A DNA stretch of 33,981 nucleotides from Verrucomicrobiota bacterium (GCA_963205275.1 CAUJIH010000087.1:1-33981); one strand, 5' to 3'; positions 8,662 through 16,938 are shown, counted from the first letter of the stretch. Made by a program: numbers and translations. Notes: generated by a model not told the origin, from the sequence alone.

Positions 8662-10377
8662 TCAGCCTACGATGATGCCCGCCGCCTTGCGCTCGCGCTC
8701 GCGCTCCAGCAGAGGAATGATTTCTCCCGTCTCAATCAGCGGCATCCCCTGATCGCCGATTTGCCCCCAGGCGACACCCTTGAACTCGGCCACATCGTCA
8801 GCGAGATGGCGGAAAATCTCGGTGACAGACTGACAGTTGTCGTCCGATCCCAGCGCCCGAAGCAAATCTCGGGCGATCTCCCAGACGGGCAGAGTCTGGC
8901 CGGGGCCTTCGAGAGCCTTGTTCAGTCGTTGCAGCCGTCCCGTGCCATTAATCATAGTGCCGGAAACCTCCGCCCAGCAGGCGGCAGGGACGGCGATATC
9001 AGCGATAGCCGTGGTCTCGTTCGCACAGGAGTGAGCGACCAGCAGAAAGTCGAGCTTTTTCAGAGACACTCCGTCCAATCCGGTATCGGCGATGAGGTCT
9101 TCCTGAAAGACGAGCAGGGCTTTGATCTGACCCTGTTGGATCGCAGACTTGACCCTGTCAAGTCCTCCCGAGACAGCTTTCTCACCCAAGATCAGACGGG
9201 CTCCATTGGTGTTCGGATTGCGGTCAGCAGAGATTAGATAACCATCGGGTTCGCCCTGACGAGGAACCGTGGCCAGAAGCTCGGAGCCGAGTTGTTTCGC
9301 CAGCTTGGAAACGACGTAGAGTTCCTCATTCGTCATCCGGGCCGAGGCGACGATGGCGATCTGGTCGCCTGAAAGGCCAGATAGTCGCTTAGCCGCCGCT
9401 TTGATCACTTCGATCCAATTGGCTGTTCGGAAGCCACCTTCGGCCTTCAGCATGGGATCGGACAGGCGGTCCTCGCCATCGATCCAGTGGAAGCTGAGGC
9501 GATGAGAATCCGGCATCCAGTCCGAGTTGACCTCGTTATTCCGACGCGGCATCACGCGGTAAATCTTATTTTCCCGGGCATACACGGTAATATTGCAGCC
9601 CGTGGCACAGTTCGTATCGATCGTTTTCGTCTCGCGCATGAACCAGACGCGCATCTGGAAGCGGAAATCATTCGACGTAAGGGCACCTACGGGACAAATA
9701 TCGACGGTGTTCAACGAGTAATTGTTCGCCAACTCCCGCCCAGGATAGACCATCAGCGTGGTGTAGCTGCCACGGTCAGTGAAGCCGAGGACAGGATCGT
9801 CCACGATCTCATCGACAAAGCGAATGCAGCGACTGCACATGATGCAGCGCTCATCGTCGAGGCGGATACGCGGACCGACATCCACGTTTTTCGGCTTTTT
9901 CACTTTCCTCTCGCGGAAAGTGGACTGCCCGACACCGTGCTCCATGCTATATTCCTGCAAGCCACACTCGCCTGCTTTATCGCAGATCGGGCAGTCGAGC
10001 GGGTGGTTGGCTAGGAGAAACTCGAGCACACCTTTTCGGCAATCGTCAACGAGATCGCCTTTCGTCCGTATTCCCAAATTCGGCGAGACCGTATTCGCAC
10101 AGGCGATGATGGGACGAGGACTCCAAGAGATCGGCAGATGTCCCGTTTCATCCGGCGCGGTAGGCTCGGCCCCTGGCGCAGTACGAGGCGGTGTGCCCAT
10201 CTGCACGAGACACATACGGCAGTTCCCCGGCGAACTCAGTTTCGGGTGGTAACAATAGTGAGGAACCTCGACTCCCACCTGACGGCAGGCTTCAATAATG
10301 CGCGTCCCTTTAGGAAATTGGTGCCAGACTCCGTCGATCTGGACATCCACGAGATCAGATGTGGTCGGTTCGCTCAT
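8662..10377 (-). CDS. nuoG: NADH-quinone oxidoreductase subunit G, short form
   Basis: Peripheral subunit carrying the electron wire from NuoF towards NuoI. Visible motifs are the plant-type [2Fe-2S] site (C42, C53, C56 and a cysteine in ACANTV), the His/Cys [4Fe-4S] site HPLDCPICDKAGECG, and a further [4Fe-4S] site CIMCSRCIRF with partner DICPVGAL. The rest resembles the molybdopterin oxidoreductase fold without a cofactor. At 571 residues it is shorter than many NuoG proteins (E. coli about 900). Only CATGC remains where some bacteria have the four-cysteine N7 site, so N7 is probably absent. The last part is ERERERK, followed by AAGIIVG. The ATG overlaps the nuoF stop as ATGA, suggesting coupled translation. 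Confidence 0.96.
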   Translation of the reverse strand: MSEPTTSDLVDVQIDGVWHQFPKGTRIIEACRQVGVEVPHYCYHPKLSSPGNCRMCLVQMGTPPRTAPGAEPTAPDETGHLPISWSPRPIIACANTVSPNLGIRTKGDLVDDCRKGVLEFLLANHPLDCPICDKAGECGLQEYSMEHGVGQSTFRERKVKKPKNVDVGPRIRLDDERCIMCSRCIRFVDEIVDDPVLGFTDRGSYTTLMVYPGRELANNYSLNTVDICPVGALTSNDFRFQMRVWFMRETKTIDTNCATGCNITVYARENKIYRVMPRRNNEVNSDWMPDSHRLSFHWIDGEDRLSDPMLKAEGGFRTANWIEVIKAAAKRLSGLSGDQIAIVASARMTNEELYVVSKLAKQLGSELLATVPRQGEPDGYLISADRNPNTNGARLILGEKAVSGGLDRVKSAIQQGQIKALLVFQEDLIADTGLDGVSLKKLDFLLVAHSCANETTAIADIAVPAACWAEVSGTMINGTGRLQRLNKALEGPGQTLPVWEIARDLLRALGSDDNCQSVTEIFRHLADDVAEFKGVAWGQIGDQGMPLIETGEIIPLLERERERKAAGIIVG

Positions 10378-11771
10378 TTTAATCCGGCGTTGGCGATACG
10401 AGTTTCAGGGTTGACGACGGCCCCTTCCAGTTCAGGCCGAGTATCCCCGACAAGCTCATCGCGAAATTTTTCGATAAAGGCCTCTGTGGGCCAGGAACAG
10501 GCTTCGCCGAAGGCACAAATCGTCCGACCTTCGATACTGCGTGCCACTTTGTCCAGACGCGGGATGTCGCTCGGGGAGGCCTGTCCAGTGACGAGACGAT
10601 CCGTGATCTTTTTCATCCAGAGAGAACCTTCACGGCAGGGCGTACACTGCCCGCAGGACTCGTGAGCGTAGAAATTATTGATGTTGTTCAGAATCCAACT
10701 AATGGAACGGCTGTCGTCGATTACGATCACCCCACCTGATCCGGCCATGGAGCCACAGGCCGCGAGGCTGTCGAAGTCCATCGGAATATCCCAGATGCTG
10801 ATCTGTTTCGCGTCGTCGCCGCGTCCGATGGTGAAAGTCTCGTCCGCACGCAGAACCTTGGACGAAGAGCCGCCGGGAATGACTGCTTTCAGCGTCCGTC
10901 CGGGCTTCATTCCACCGCACATGTCATTGATGACTTCGCCGAGCGTTAGTTTGCCTACCTCGATTTCGAAATATCCGGGCTTTTGCACGTCGCCGCTGAC
11001 GCAGAGAATCCGGGTGCCGGTGTTGTTTTTCGTACCGGTCTTCGCCCACTCTTCACCGCCGATCTCGAGGATATGCTTCACATGGCAGAGGGTCTCGACA
11101 TTGTTCACGATGGTGGGACACAGATAGAGTCCCATCGCCGCTGGGAAATAGGGCGGTTTAATCCGAGGATAAGCTCGCTTGCCCTCCAGCGACTCGATCA
11201 GTCCGGTTTCCTCGCCGCAGATGTAGGCTCCGGCCCCACGATGGACATAAATCTCTAGATCGAATCCGCTATCGAGGATGTTTTTCCCAAGAAAACCCTT
11301 CTCGTGCGCTTCGGCGATGGCCTTCTCCACGATCTTCGCAGCCATAGGGAATTCCTCACGAATGTATATGTAGGCCAGATGCACGCCAGTCGCGAAGCAG
11401 GAGATAATCATGCCCTCCAAGAGCTGGTGCGGATCTTGGTGCAAGATGTAGCGATCCTTGAAAGTGCCCGGTTCCGACTCGTCGGCATTGCAGATCAGAT
11501 AGACGGGCTTCGTGTTACCCTTGGGTATAAAGCCCCACTTCACTCCGGCTGGGAATCCGGCTCCACCTCGACCGCGCAGGCCCGCTTTCTTGACCTCATC
11601 AGTCACGGCGGCAGGTTCCATTGTCAGCGCCTTGCGCAATTGCTCATAGGCACCATCTGCCAGCGCGGTGTCGATGCTCGTGTCCCATCCGACTCGATCA
11701 ACATTGCGGAAGATCACCCGGTGCTCTCTGGCATGGGGTTCGTAACCGCTCTTGTAGGTGATTTCGCTCAT
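10374..11771 (-). CDS. nuoF: NADH-quinone oxidoreductase subunit F, NADH/FMN-binding
   Basis: Catalytic entry point of complex I: oxidises NADH through FMN and passes electrons to the [4Fe-4S] cluster N3. The motif GLRGRGGAGFPAGVKWG (NADH/FMN) is near residue 65. It is followed by NADESEPGTFKDR, the glycine-rich GAGAYICGEETGLIESLEG, the cluster motif ESCGQCTPCREG, and the fourth cysteine in TICAFGEACSWP. The chosen ATG at 11769-11771 (MSEITYKSGY) gives 465 residues and a 10-bp gap to nuoE; a TTG two codons earlier is an unlikely start. Confidence 0.98.
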   Translation of the reverse strand: MSEITYKSGYEPHAREHRVIFRNVDRVGWDTSIDTALADGAYEQLRKALTMEPAAVTDEVKKAGLRGRGGAGFPAGVKWGFIPKGNTKPVYLICNADESEPGTFKDRYILHQDPHQLLEGMIISCFATGVHLAYIYIREEFPMAAKIVEKAIAEAHEKGFLGKNILDSGFDLEIYVHRGAGAYICGEETGLIESLEGKRAYPRIKPPYFPAAMGLYLCPTIVNNVETLCHVKHILEIGGEEWAKTGTKNNTGTRILCVSGDVQKPGYFEIEVGKLTLGEVINDMCGGMKPGRTLKAVIPGGSSSKVLRADETFTIGRGDDAKQISIWDIPMDFDSLAACGSMAGSGGVIVIDDSRSISWILNNINNFYAHESCGQCTPCREGSLWMKKITDRLVTGQASPSDIPRLDKVARSIEGRTICAFGEACSWPTEAFIEKFRDELVGDTRPELEGAVVNPETRIANAGLK

Positions 11772-11781
11772 CGACAAACTT

Positions 11782-12276
11782 TCAGAAATAACTCTTCAGG
11801 ACCTCGTCAGCATCCTTCACGCGTTCATACAAATCATCTTCCACCATACAGACAGGGGCTGATCCGCAGCTCGCCAGACACTCGACGAATTCGATGCTGA
11901 ACTTTCCATCTGGGGATACAGCGATGGGATGATGATGGGAAACATTCTTCCGATCAATCCCTGTCTTTTCGCAGAGCGAGGCCAGCAGCTCGTGACTGCC
12001 CGCCATGGCGCAACTCAGCGTGCGACACACGCGGATATGGAATTTTCCCGGTGCCTCCTGGCGGAATCCGGGGTAAAAGGTGACGACCTCGAGGATATGA
12101 ATGGGTTCCAGTTCAAGTTTCGCGGCAGCCCACTCGATAATCTCACTGCTGAGATAGCGAAAATGGGTCTGAAGATGGTGTAATACAGGGAGCACGGCAG
12201 ATCGCTTGCTCACCGGATAGTGAGTGATGCTCTCATCAATTAGGGCTTCCAGATCAGGAGGAATTTCCAGGGACAT
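11782..12276 (-). CDS. nuoE: NADH-quinone oxidoreductase subunit E, [2Fe-2S] protein
   Basis: Peripheral subunit beside NuoF, carrying the off-pathway [2Fe-2S] cluster N1a. The thioredoxin-like ligands are present as CRTLSCAMAG and ECLASCGSAPVC. At 164 residues it has the usual length, with the helical N-terminal region found in the family (including HYPVSKRSAVLPVLHHLQ). The start is ATG at 12274-12276, 20 bp after nuoD. The leader TTCTACTTCCCTTCGTCC is pyrimidine-rich and lacks a Shine-Dalgarno motif. Confidence 0.98.
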   Translation of the reverse strand: MSLEIPPDLEALIDESITHYPVSKRSAVLPVLHHLQTHFRYLSSEIIEWAAAKLELEPIHILEVVTFYPGFRQEAPGKFHIRVCRTLSCAMAGSHELLASLCEKTGIDRKNVSHHHPIAVSPDGKFSIEFVECLASCGSAPVCMVEDDLYERVKDADEVLKSYF

Positions 12277-12296
12277 GGACGAAGGGAAGTAGAAAG

Positions 12297-13553
12297 TTAT
12301 CGGTCACACTCGCCCATCACGAAATCGAGGCTACCCAGAATGGCCACGGTGTCGCTCAGCATCTCTCCGCGCAGGAGTTTGGGCAGGATACTGAGATTCA
12401 CGAAAGAGGGTGAGCGGATTTTCAGGCGATACGGCACGCCTCCGCCCTTCGAGTGGATGAAAAAGCCGAGCTCTCCCTTGGGATTCTCGGCACCAAAATA
12501 GACTTCACCAGCCGGGGCGTCGATTCCTTGAGTCACGAGCATGAAGTGATGGATTAGCTCTTCCATGTCGGTCAGCACCTTCTCCTTCTTCGGGAGGAAT
12601 TGCTTCGGATCATCGACATTGATCGGACCATCGGGCAATCCAGCGACAACCTGACGCAGGATACTGACGCTCTGGCGCATCTCCTCCATCCGTACGAGGT
12701 AGCGGTCGAAGCAGTCGCCCACCGTGCCGATCGGAATTTCAAAATCGTAGCGGTGATAATCGAGATAGGGATTCGCACGTCTCACGTCATGCTCGATGCC
12801 AGTTGCTCTGAGATTCGGGCCGCTTAACGCCCAGGCGATGGCGTCCTCCTTCGAGATCACACCGACATCGCGAGTCCGGTCGAGGAAGATCTTGTTACGA
12901 GTCAGCAGCTTATCCACGTCATCCAAGCATTCCAGCAGCTCATCAGTGAATTTCAAAAGCGCATCCGTGAAGCCCTCTGGCAAGTCGCGAGTCTGTCCGC
13001 CGATGCGGGTATAACTCGTGGTAAATCTCGCCCCAGTCAGCATCTCGCAGAGATTGTAGACCGTCTCACGCTGGGTGAAAGTGTAGAGGAAAACCGTCAT
13101 CGCTCCCACGTCCATCGCGTAGGCCCCGATTCCGAGCAGGTGGGCGGAAATTCGGGCCATCTCGCAGCAGATCGTGCGGATCGCCTGTCCCCGTGGCGGT
13201 AGCTCCCAGCCCATCAGCTTTTCCACGGCCAGTGCATAGGCGACATTGTTCGCCAGCGGAGCCAAGTAGTCCAGTCGATCCGTGTAGGGAACGAACTGGT
13301 TATACTGCATATTTTCTGCGATCTTCTCATCGCCGCGATGCAGATAACCGACGACGACATCGGCATTCGTAATCCGTTCACCATCCAGCTCGAGAATCAG
13401 GCGGAGAACTCCGTGCGTCGCAGGGTGCGATGGCCCCACGTTCAGCACGAGTTTCTCCCCTACGATCTCGTCTGTGGTCAACTGGTATCCATCCAAATCC
13501 GCAGCCTTGGCGGCCGCGTCTTTGACTTCAATCTCTCGGGAGGTGGTCGACAT
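12297..13553 (-). CDS. nuoD: NADH-quinone oxidoreductase subunit D
   Basis: 49-kDa-type subunit that lines the quinone cavity, related to the large subunit of [NiFe] hydrogenases. It is a stand-alone 418-residue NuoD, not a NuoCD fusion. Conserved parts include LNVGPSHPATHGVLRLILELDG with the quinone-cavity histidine, GYLHRGDEKIAENMQY, and the C-terminal GSLDFVMGECDR ending in the conserved D/E-x-D-R. The first ~28 residues are a variable extension. It is the first nuo gene here: nuoA, nuoB and nuoC are not upstream, where a promoter and then an unrelated gene lie. The start is ATG at 13551-13553. Confidence 0.98.
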   Translation of the reverse strand: MSTTSREIEVKDAAAKAADLDGYQLTTDEIVGEKLVLNVGPSHPATHGVLRLILELDGERITNADVVVGYLHRGDEKIAENMQYNQFVPYTDRLDYLAPLANNVAYALAVEKLMGWELPPRGQAIRTICCEMARISAHLLGIGAYAMDVGAMTVFLYTFTQRETVYNLCEMLTGARFTTSYTRIGGQTRDLPEGFTDALLKFTDELLECLDDVDKLLTRNKIFLDRTRDVGVISKEDAIAWALSGPNLRATGIEHDVRRANPYLDYHRYDFEIPIGTVGDCFDRYLVRMEEMRQSVSILRQVVAGLPDGPINVDDPKQFLPKKEKVLTDMEELIHHFMLVTQGIDAPAGEVYFGAENPKGELGFFIHSKGGGVPYRLKIRSPSFVNLSILPKLLRGEMLSDTVAILGSLDFVMGECDR

Positions 13554-13604
13554 GGCGGGAACAGGAACTCTTCTGCGAATGGGAGAGAGTGATCCTGTGT
13601 TCGC

Positions 13605-13633
13605 AGTATCGAATCATGGACTCACAGGGTCAA
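13605..13633 (-). promoter_or_regulatory. Candidate sigma70-type promoter for the nuoD-N operon
   Basis: On the minus strand, TTGACC (13633-13628) and GATACT (13610-13605) are separated by exactly 17 bp, close to the sigma70 consensus. Transcription would begin near 13598 and give a leader of about 45 nt before the nuoD ATG. It is the best promoter-like pair between nuoD and the upstream gene. No experimental support. Confidence 0.5.
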
Positions 13634-13640
13634 GGGGACT

Positions 13641-13658
13641 TTGTGAAATTTTTCACAA
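13641..13658. promoter_or_regulatory. Perfect inverted repeat upstream of the nuoD promoter, possible operator
   Basis: TTGTGAAA-TT-TTTCACAA is a perfect 8-bp inverted repeat with a 2-bp centre. It ends 7 bp upstream of the candidate -35 box of the nuoD promoter, a position typical for an activator or redox regulator site. The half-site TTGTGA resembles CRP/FNR-family half-sites, but the spacing is not the classical one, so no specific regulator is assigned. Confidence 0.45.
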
Positions 13659-13830
13659 GCAGAAAATCCTAGGTGTCATGACGGGCTGAAAGGGAGCAAA
13701 ATACCCATCCCGTTCCCCCACTCCAGTCCCAACAGCGACAGTGTATCTCACTCAATCACATTCGTGAGAGATCGACATACACGCTCGCGACAGATCGACT
13801 GAAAGCGATACCCACAGACCTGATCGTCTG

Positions 13831-15567
13831 TTACGAGTTCTCTTCTCTGGTGACTCCGTTTTTCTCTTCAAACTCTCGACACCAACCTTTGATCTCTAGA
13901 TCGTTGAAAATCTTACCCATCACTCGGCGGAGGAGGCCTTTAAGATTGGCATCTTCGAGGTCGGCCAAGGCACGAATGGCAGTCGCCTTATAAGTCTCGA
14001 GAAGGAGGAGGCACTTTTCATCGGAGCCTGATTCGTGAACGATGGTGCGAATGCTGGCGAGATCGGCGTTCTCACCTTGATGACTCCACAGTGCAGTCAA
14101 TGTGTCGTGATCGCTGCCTTTCGTTCGCTCCCGTGCGAGAGCGAGCAGGACACTGGGGCGCAGCTTTTCCAACTGGTTATCTCCAGCATCGGCACCGAGA
14201 TCATCCATATCGTCTCGGATCTGATAGGCGATCCCTAGATTCTCGGAGTATTCTTCGAGAACGCTGGCGACTTCGTCGAGCCGTCCTGCGTAGGCAGCCC
14301 CCAGCTTCAGCGCCACCTCGAACGCCGGCGCTGTCTTGAGTCGGAAGATGTCCAGAACCTGAGAGGACTTGAGAGCTTGCGGCTCGCGTGCCCATAGGAG
14401 TTCAGCCCCCTGACCACGACACAATTCGCGCTGCCCTTCCGCAGCGATGAGTAGCATCGCGGTTTTCACGACCGGAGCCGCAGCGCATTCTACGATGAGG
14501 CGATAGCCTTCCCCGATCAGTAAGTCTCCAGCATTCAGAGCGATGGGGGTGCCATGCTCCGCGTGTAGTGTAGGCTGTCCATAGCGGCTGAAATCCTCGT
14601 CCTCAATATCATCGTGAATCAGAGACGCTTTGTGGAAAAGCTCAGTGGCAAGGGCGACTTTGCGGAGATCATCCGGGATCGGCTGGCCACTATCAGCACG
14701 CAGAGCTTGAAAAGCAGCGACAGTCAAAAAGGGCCGCCAGCGCTTGCCATCGCGAGCTAGCCACTCCCGAGCGATTTCTTCCTGACGGCCATCGGCAGGC
14801 CCCATGATCTGCTCGATAGACTCAGGCGAAAACCAAGTTCTGACCTCTTCGTGCAGGCCAGTGAGATCTAGGCGTCGAGTCTGATCATCGCTCGTGAGAT
14901 GGATGTATTCCCACACCCAGTCGATATCGACAGTGGTATTGATGCAATCATCCTGGAGCAAAGGAACGGCGATCGAGGGTATCGCAGCCGCCTCCACGTA
15001 GGGAAATGTCCGTTCGAGCACAGGCAGACAGGAAATTCCGACGATCGCCTCGATCTGGCCGGTCTGGATCAGGGACATCACGATGGCAGATCCCTCGGCA
15101 ACGAGCACGGCGTATCCGAGTCGTTCCGCCTCATTCTGAAAGTCCTGAATCGAGCACAGACCGCACTGTTTGCAGAGCAGTCCGAACTCGTCAAAGGGTG
15201 CAGGACACTTATCCTGAACACGGAGACATTTGGGCATCAGGAGCAGGCGGCGCTCGAAGGGAATCGCTGCCAGAGTCTCCCGCCACATTTCATTATTCAG
15301 ACAGACAGCGGTGTAGTGGAGATACGTGTCGTCATTCTCATAGCCAAGCTCGGCTAGGATTCTGCGGGCGTGAACATCGAGTTCCTCCACTGGCATGGGC
15401 GGAATGGGATTCTCCCGAGCAACGTAGTTACGGATCACGCGGAGAAAGCGGTCTCGCTCGGGCTTGGTCTGCGGGATATTCTTCTTCGGCGGACGAAAGC
15501 GCGTAACGGTCGGCGGGAGCGAACGGGGCACCTTGATCGCAGGAAGAGTCTCGACGGGCTGGGACAT
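13831..15567 (-). CDS. DUF116 domain fused to a class I polyprenyl diphosphate synthase
   Basis: A 578-residue two-part protein. Residues ~40-225 match the DUF116 type, with a cysteine cluster (C114, C121, C132, C135, C138 and C180; core CKQCGLC) that probably binds zinc or an Fe-S cluster. Residues ~265-560 are an isoprenoid chain-elongation enzyme of the FPP/GGPP/octaprenyl family. It has GKRWRP (274-279), the first aspartate-rich motif HDDIED (DDxxD at 319-323), GQGAEL, KTAPAFE, and the second aspartate motif RDDMDD (452-456). Both metal-binding motifs are intact, so the synthase should be active, condensing isopentenyl diphosphate onto an allylic diphosphate. Product length cannot be read from the sequence. 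Lying next to the nuo operon, it may make the quinone side chain, by inference. The start is ATG at 15565-15567. The linker (about 226-265) has no obvious motif. The DUF116 function is unknown. Confidence 0.88.
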   Translation of the reverse strand: MSQPVETLPAIKVPRSLPPTVTRFRPPKKNIPQTKPERDRFLRVIRNYVARENPIPPMPVEELDVHARRILAELGYENDDTYLHYTAVCLNNEMWRETLAAIPFERRLLLMPKCLRVQDKCPAPFDEFGLLCKQCGLCSIQDFQNEAERLGYAVLVAEGSAIVMSLIQTGQIEAIVGISCLPVLERTFPYVEAAAIPSIAVPLLQDDCINTTVDIDWVWEYIHLTSDDQTRRLDLTGLHEEVRTWFSPESIEQIMGPADGRQEEIAREWLARDGKRWRPFLTVAAFQALRADSGQPIPDDLRKVALATELFHKASLIHDDIEDEDFSRYGQPTLHAEHGTPIALNAGDLLIGEGYRLIVECAAAPVVKTAMLLIAAEGQRELCRGQGAELLWAREPQALKSSQVLDIFRLKTAPAFEVALKLGAAYAGRLDEVASVLEEYSENLGIAYQIRDDMDDLGADAGDNQLEKLRPSVLLALARERTKGSDHDTLTALWSHQGENADLASIRTIVHESGSDEKCLLLLETYKATAIRALADLEDANLKGLLRRVMGKIFNDLEIKGWCREFEEKNGVTREENS

Positions 15568-16230
15568 GGTCAGAAACCGAATAAAATAGGGTTAAATCAT
15601 CAATAACACAGGGTTAGATGAAGAGGAAGTGATCATCTGGGGGTGGCGAACTGTGTCATGACTGCTTTTCACTCTAACGCAGACTCGCCCGACGCAAAGC
15701 AGAATCAATCTCACGCGAAGGCGGGAAGATGTGAGAGAAATTCGCAAATTATGTGAGTTCTTTCAATTTCACTTGAATAGCAAATGATTAGAAAATAGAG
15801 AGAATTCTTGAAACTGGGAGCTTGCACGAGTCCCTCCTCCCTTGTAGCTTTCGAAGAGGTTGTTTCTACCCACCAGGAATGCGTATCGTTCCGTCACCGA
15901 ACATATCCAGTGCTTTGACGACAGAGTTCTCTTCTACCCTTATGTTGGCAGGGGTTCTCTGCATTTTCCAGGAACTTCGATTCAGCCTCACTCTCGCCCT
16001 GCGGAATCTTATCTCCATCGCCGGTTCGCCGGAATGGGTCACTGATTCCGGTGTCGCTGTGATCCCGACTTGCCCTCATGATGGCCGGACTGCATCGCAG
16101 CCTCTTTTTGTCGAGCCAGACATGATTTCGCCCTCCTCATGGATGGCAAATCGAAGCTTGAACGGGCATTCAACATCAACTCACAGGATTCGATTAGACT
16201 CGAACCCTTCATCAAACTCTTCCACAATCT
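15568..16230. other. Gene-poor 663-bp stretch between the prenyl synthase and RRM genes
   Basis: I cannot support a gene here. An open frame begins at 15822 on the plus strand, but it runs far into the RRM gene in a different frame and has no recognisable domain. The stretch should hold divergent promoters for the two flanking genes. Two pairs of 7-bp direct repeats occur: AGGGTTA at 15588 and 15610, and ATGTGAG at 15729 and 15751, each pair 22 bp apart (two helical turns). The segment 15700-15800 is AT-rich compared with its surroundings. The remaining ~430 bp before the RRM start may be a long 5' leader. Confidence 0.6.
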
Positions 16231-16866
16231 ATGGAAAACCAATCTCAAAATCAATCATCAGCCCGCCATCGAAACAATCGTTCCGATCGTCGCCGCCATC
16301 GCCGCCCTCAGTCTCAGTCGAGAGATTCAATTGAGTCCCGAAGCAATCGCAGCAATCGTAGTTCATCCCGCTCCCGCCGTCGAAAGTCGGCGAAGCAGAG
16401 TTTCTGGCAGAAGATTCTGTCCTGGTTCGGACTGGGGAAATCTCACAAGTCGAATTCGTCTAAGCAAAAATCTGCCGTTGGAAAATCCTCTCTCGCAGCA
16501 TCGACGACTCCAGCGAAAGAATCCAAAAAATCTCACCGCACTCGCACAGAGGTTACGAATAGTCGTCTCTACGTGGGAAATCTTGATTTCTCTACGTCGG
16601 AATCGGAACTGGAACAGCTTTTCAGCGGGGTAGGCAGCGTCCTCTCCGCCGAAGTTGTGACAAACCCGCGCACTCAGCAGTCCAAAGGATTCGCTTTTGT
16701 CGAAATGGGATCACTCCAAGAAGCAAAACGGGCGGTCAGCGTGCTCGATGACAAGGAATTCATGGGGCGGAGACTCATCGTGAACGGCGCTCGAGAGGAT
16801 CAGCGTCGTCCGACTTCTCCGAAGGAGGAGAGCTTGGTCGAATCGACTGTGCCTGACGAGAACTGA
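16231..16866 (+). CDS. RNA-binding protein with C-terminal RRM and Arg/Ser-rich N-terminus
   Basis: A 211-residue protein. Residues ~112-190 form a single RNA recognition motif with RNP2 LYVGNL (113-118) and RNP1 KGFAFVEM (152-159), which bind single-stranded RNA. Residues 1-55 are highly basic and rich in Arg-Ser and Ser-Arg pairs, resembling eukaryotic SR-type tails by composition. They are followed by a short hydrophobic segment FWQKILSWFGLGK (58-70) and a Ser/Lys-rich linker. Bacterial single-RRM proteins are known in cyanobacteria and PVC bacteria, where some are cold-induced and localise mRNA; the role here is not known. The start ATG at 16231 lacks a Shine-Dalgarno sequence. A strong terminator follows the gene. 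Confidence 0.9.
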   Translation: MENQSQNQSSARHRNNRSDRRRHRRPQSQSRDSIESRSNRSNRSSSRSRRRKSAKQSFWQKILSWFGLGKSHKSNSSKQKSAVGKSSLAASTTPAKESKKSHRTRTEVTNSRLYVGNLDFSTSESELEQLFSGVGSVLSAEVVTNPRTQQSKGFAFVEMGSLQEAKRAVSVLDDKEFMGRRLIVNGAREDQRRPTSPKEESLVESTVPDEN

Positions 16867-16898
16867 TTCTCGCTCTCTGATTTTTAGTAATTCCCACC

Positions 16899-16938
16899 GC
16901 GCCGATCTGGATTCTCCGGATCGGCGCTTTTCTTTTTC
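16899..16938 (+). terminator. Intrinsic terminator after the RRM gene
   Basis: GCGCCGATCTGG (16899-16910) pairs with CCGGATCGGCGC (16916-16927) to form a 12-bp GC-rich stem with one T-G wobble and the 5-nt loop ATTCT. TTTTCTTTTT follows immediately. It starts 33 bp after the RRM stop codon and ends before the helicase start, so it separates the two transcription units. Confidence 0.93.

Noticed and set aside
13741..13830. Small hairpins (TCTCAC/GTGAGA and CAGAC/GTCTG) after the prenyl synthase gene
   Set aside because: Stems are only 5-6 bp and lack a T-run on the minus strand, so they cannot be called terminators.
15822..16334. A 170-codon open frame upstream of the RRM gene
   Set aside because: It has no recognisable domain, overlaps the RRM gene in another frame and ends within it. 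The low-complexity Ser/Pro tail is the RRM Arg/Ser coding sequence read out of frame.
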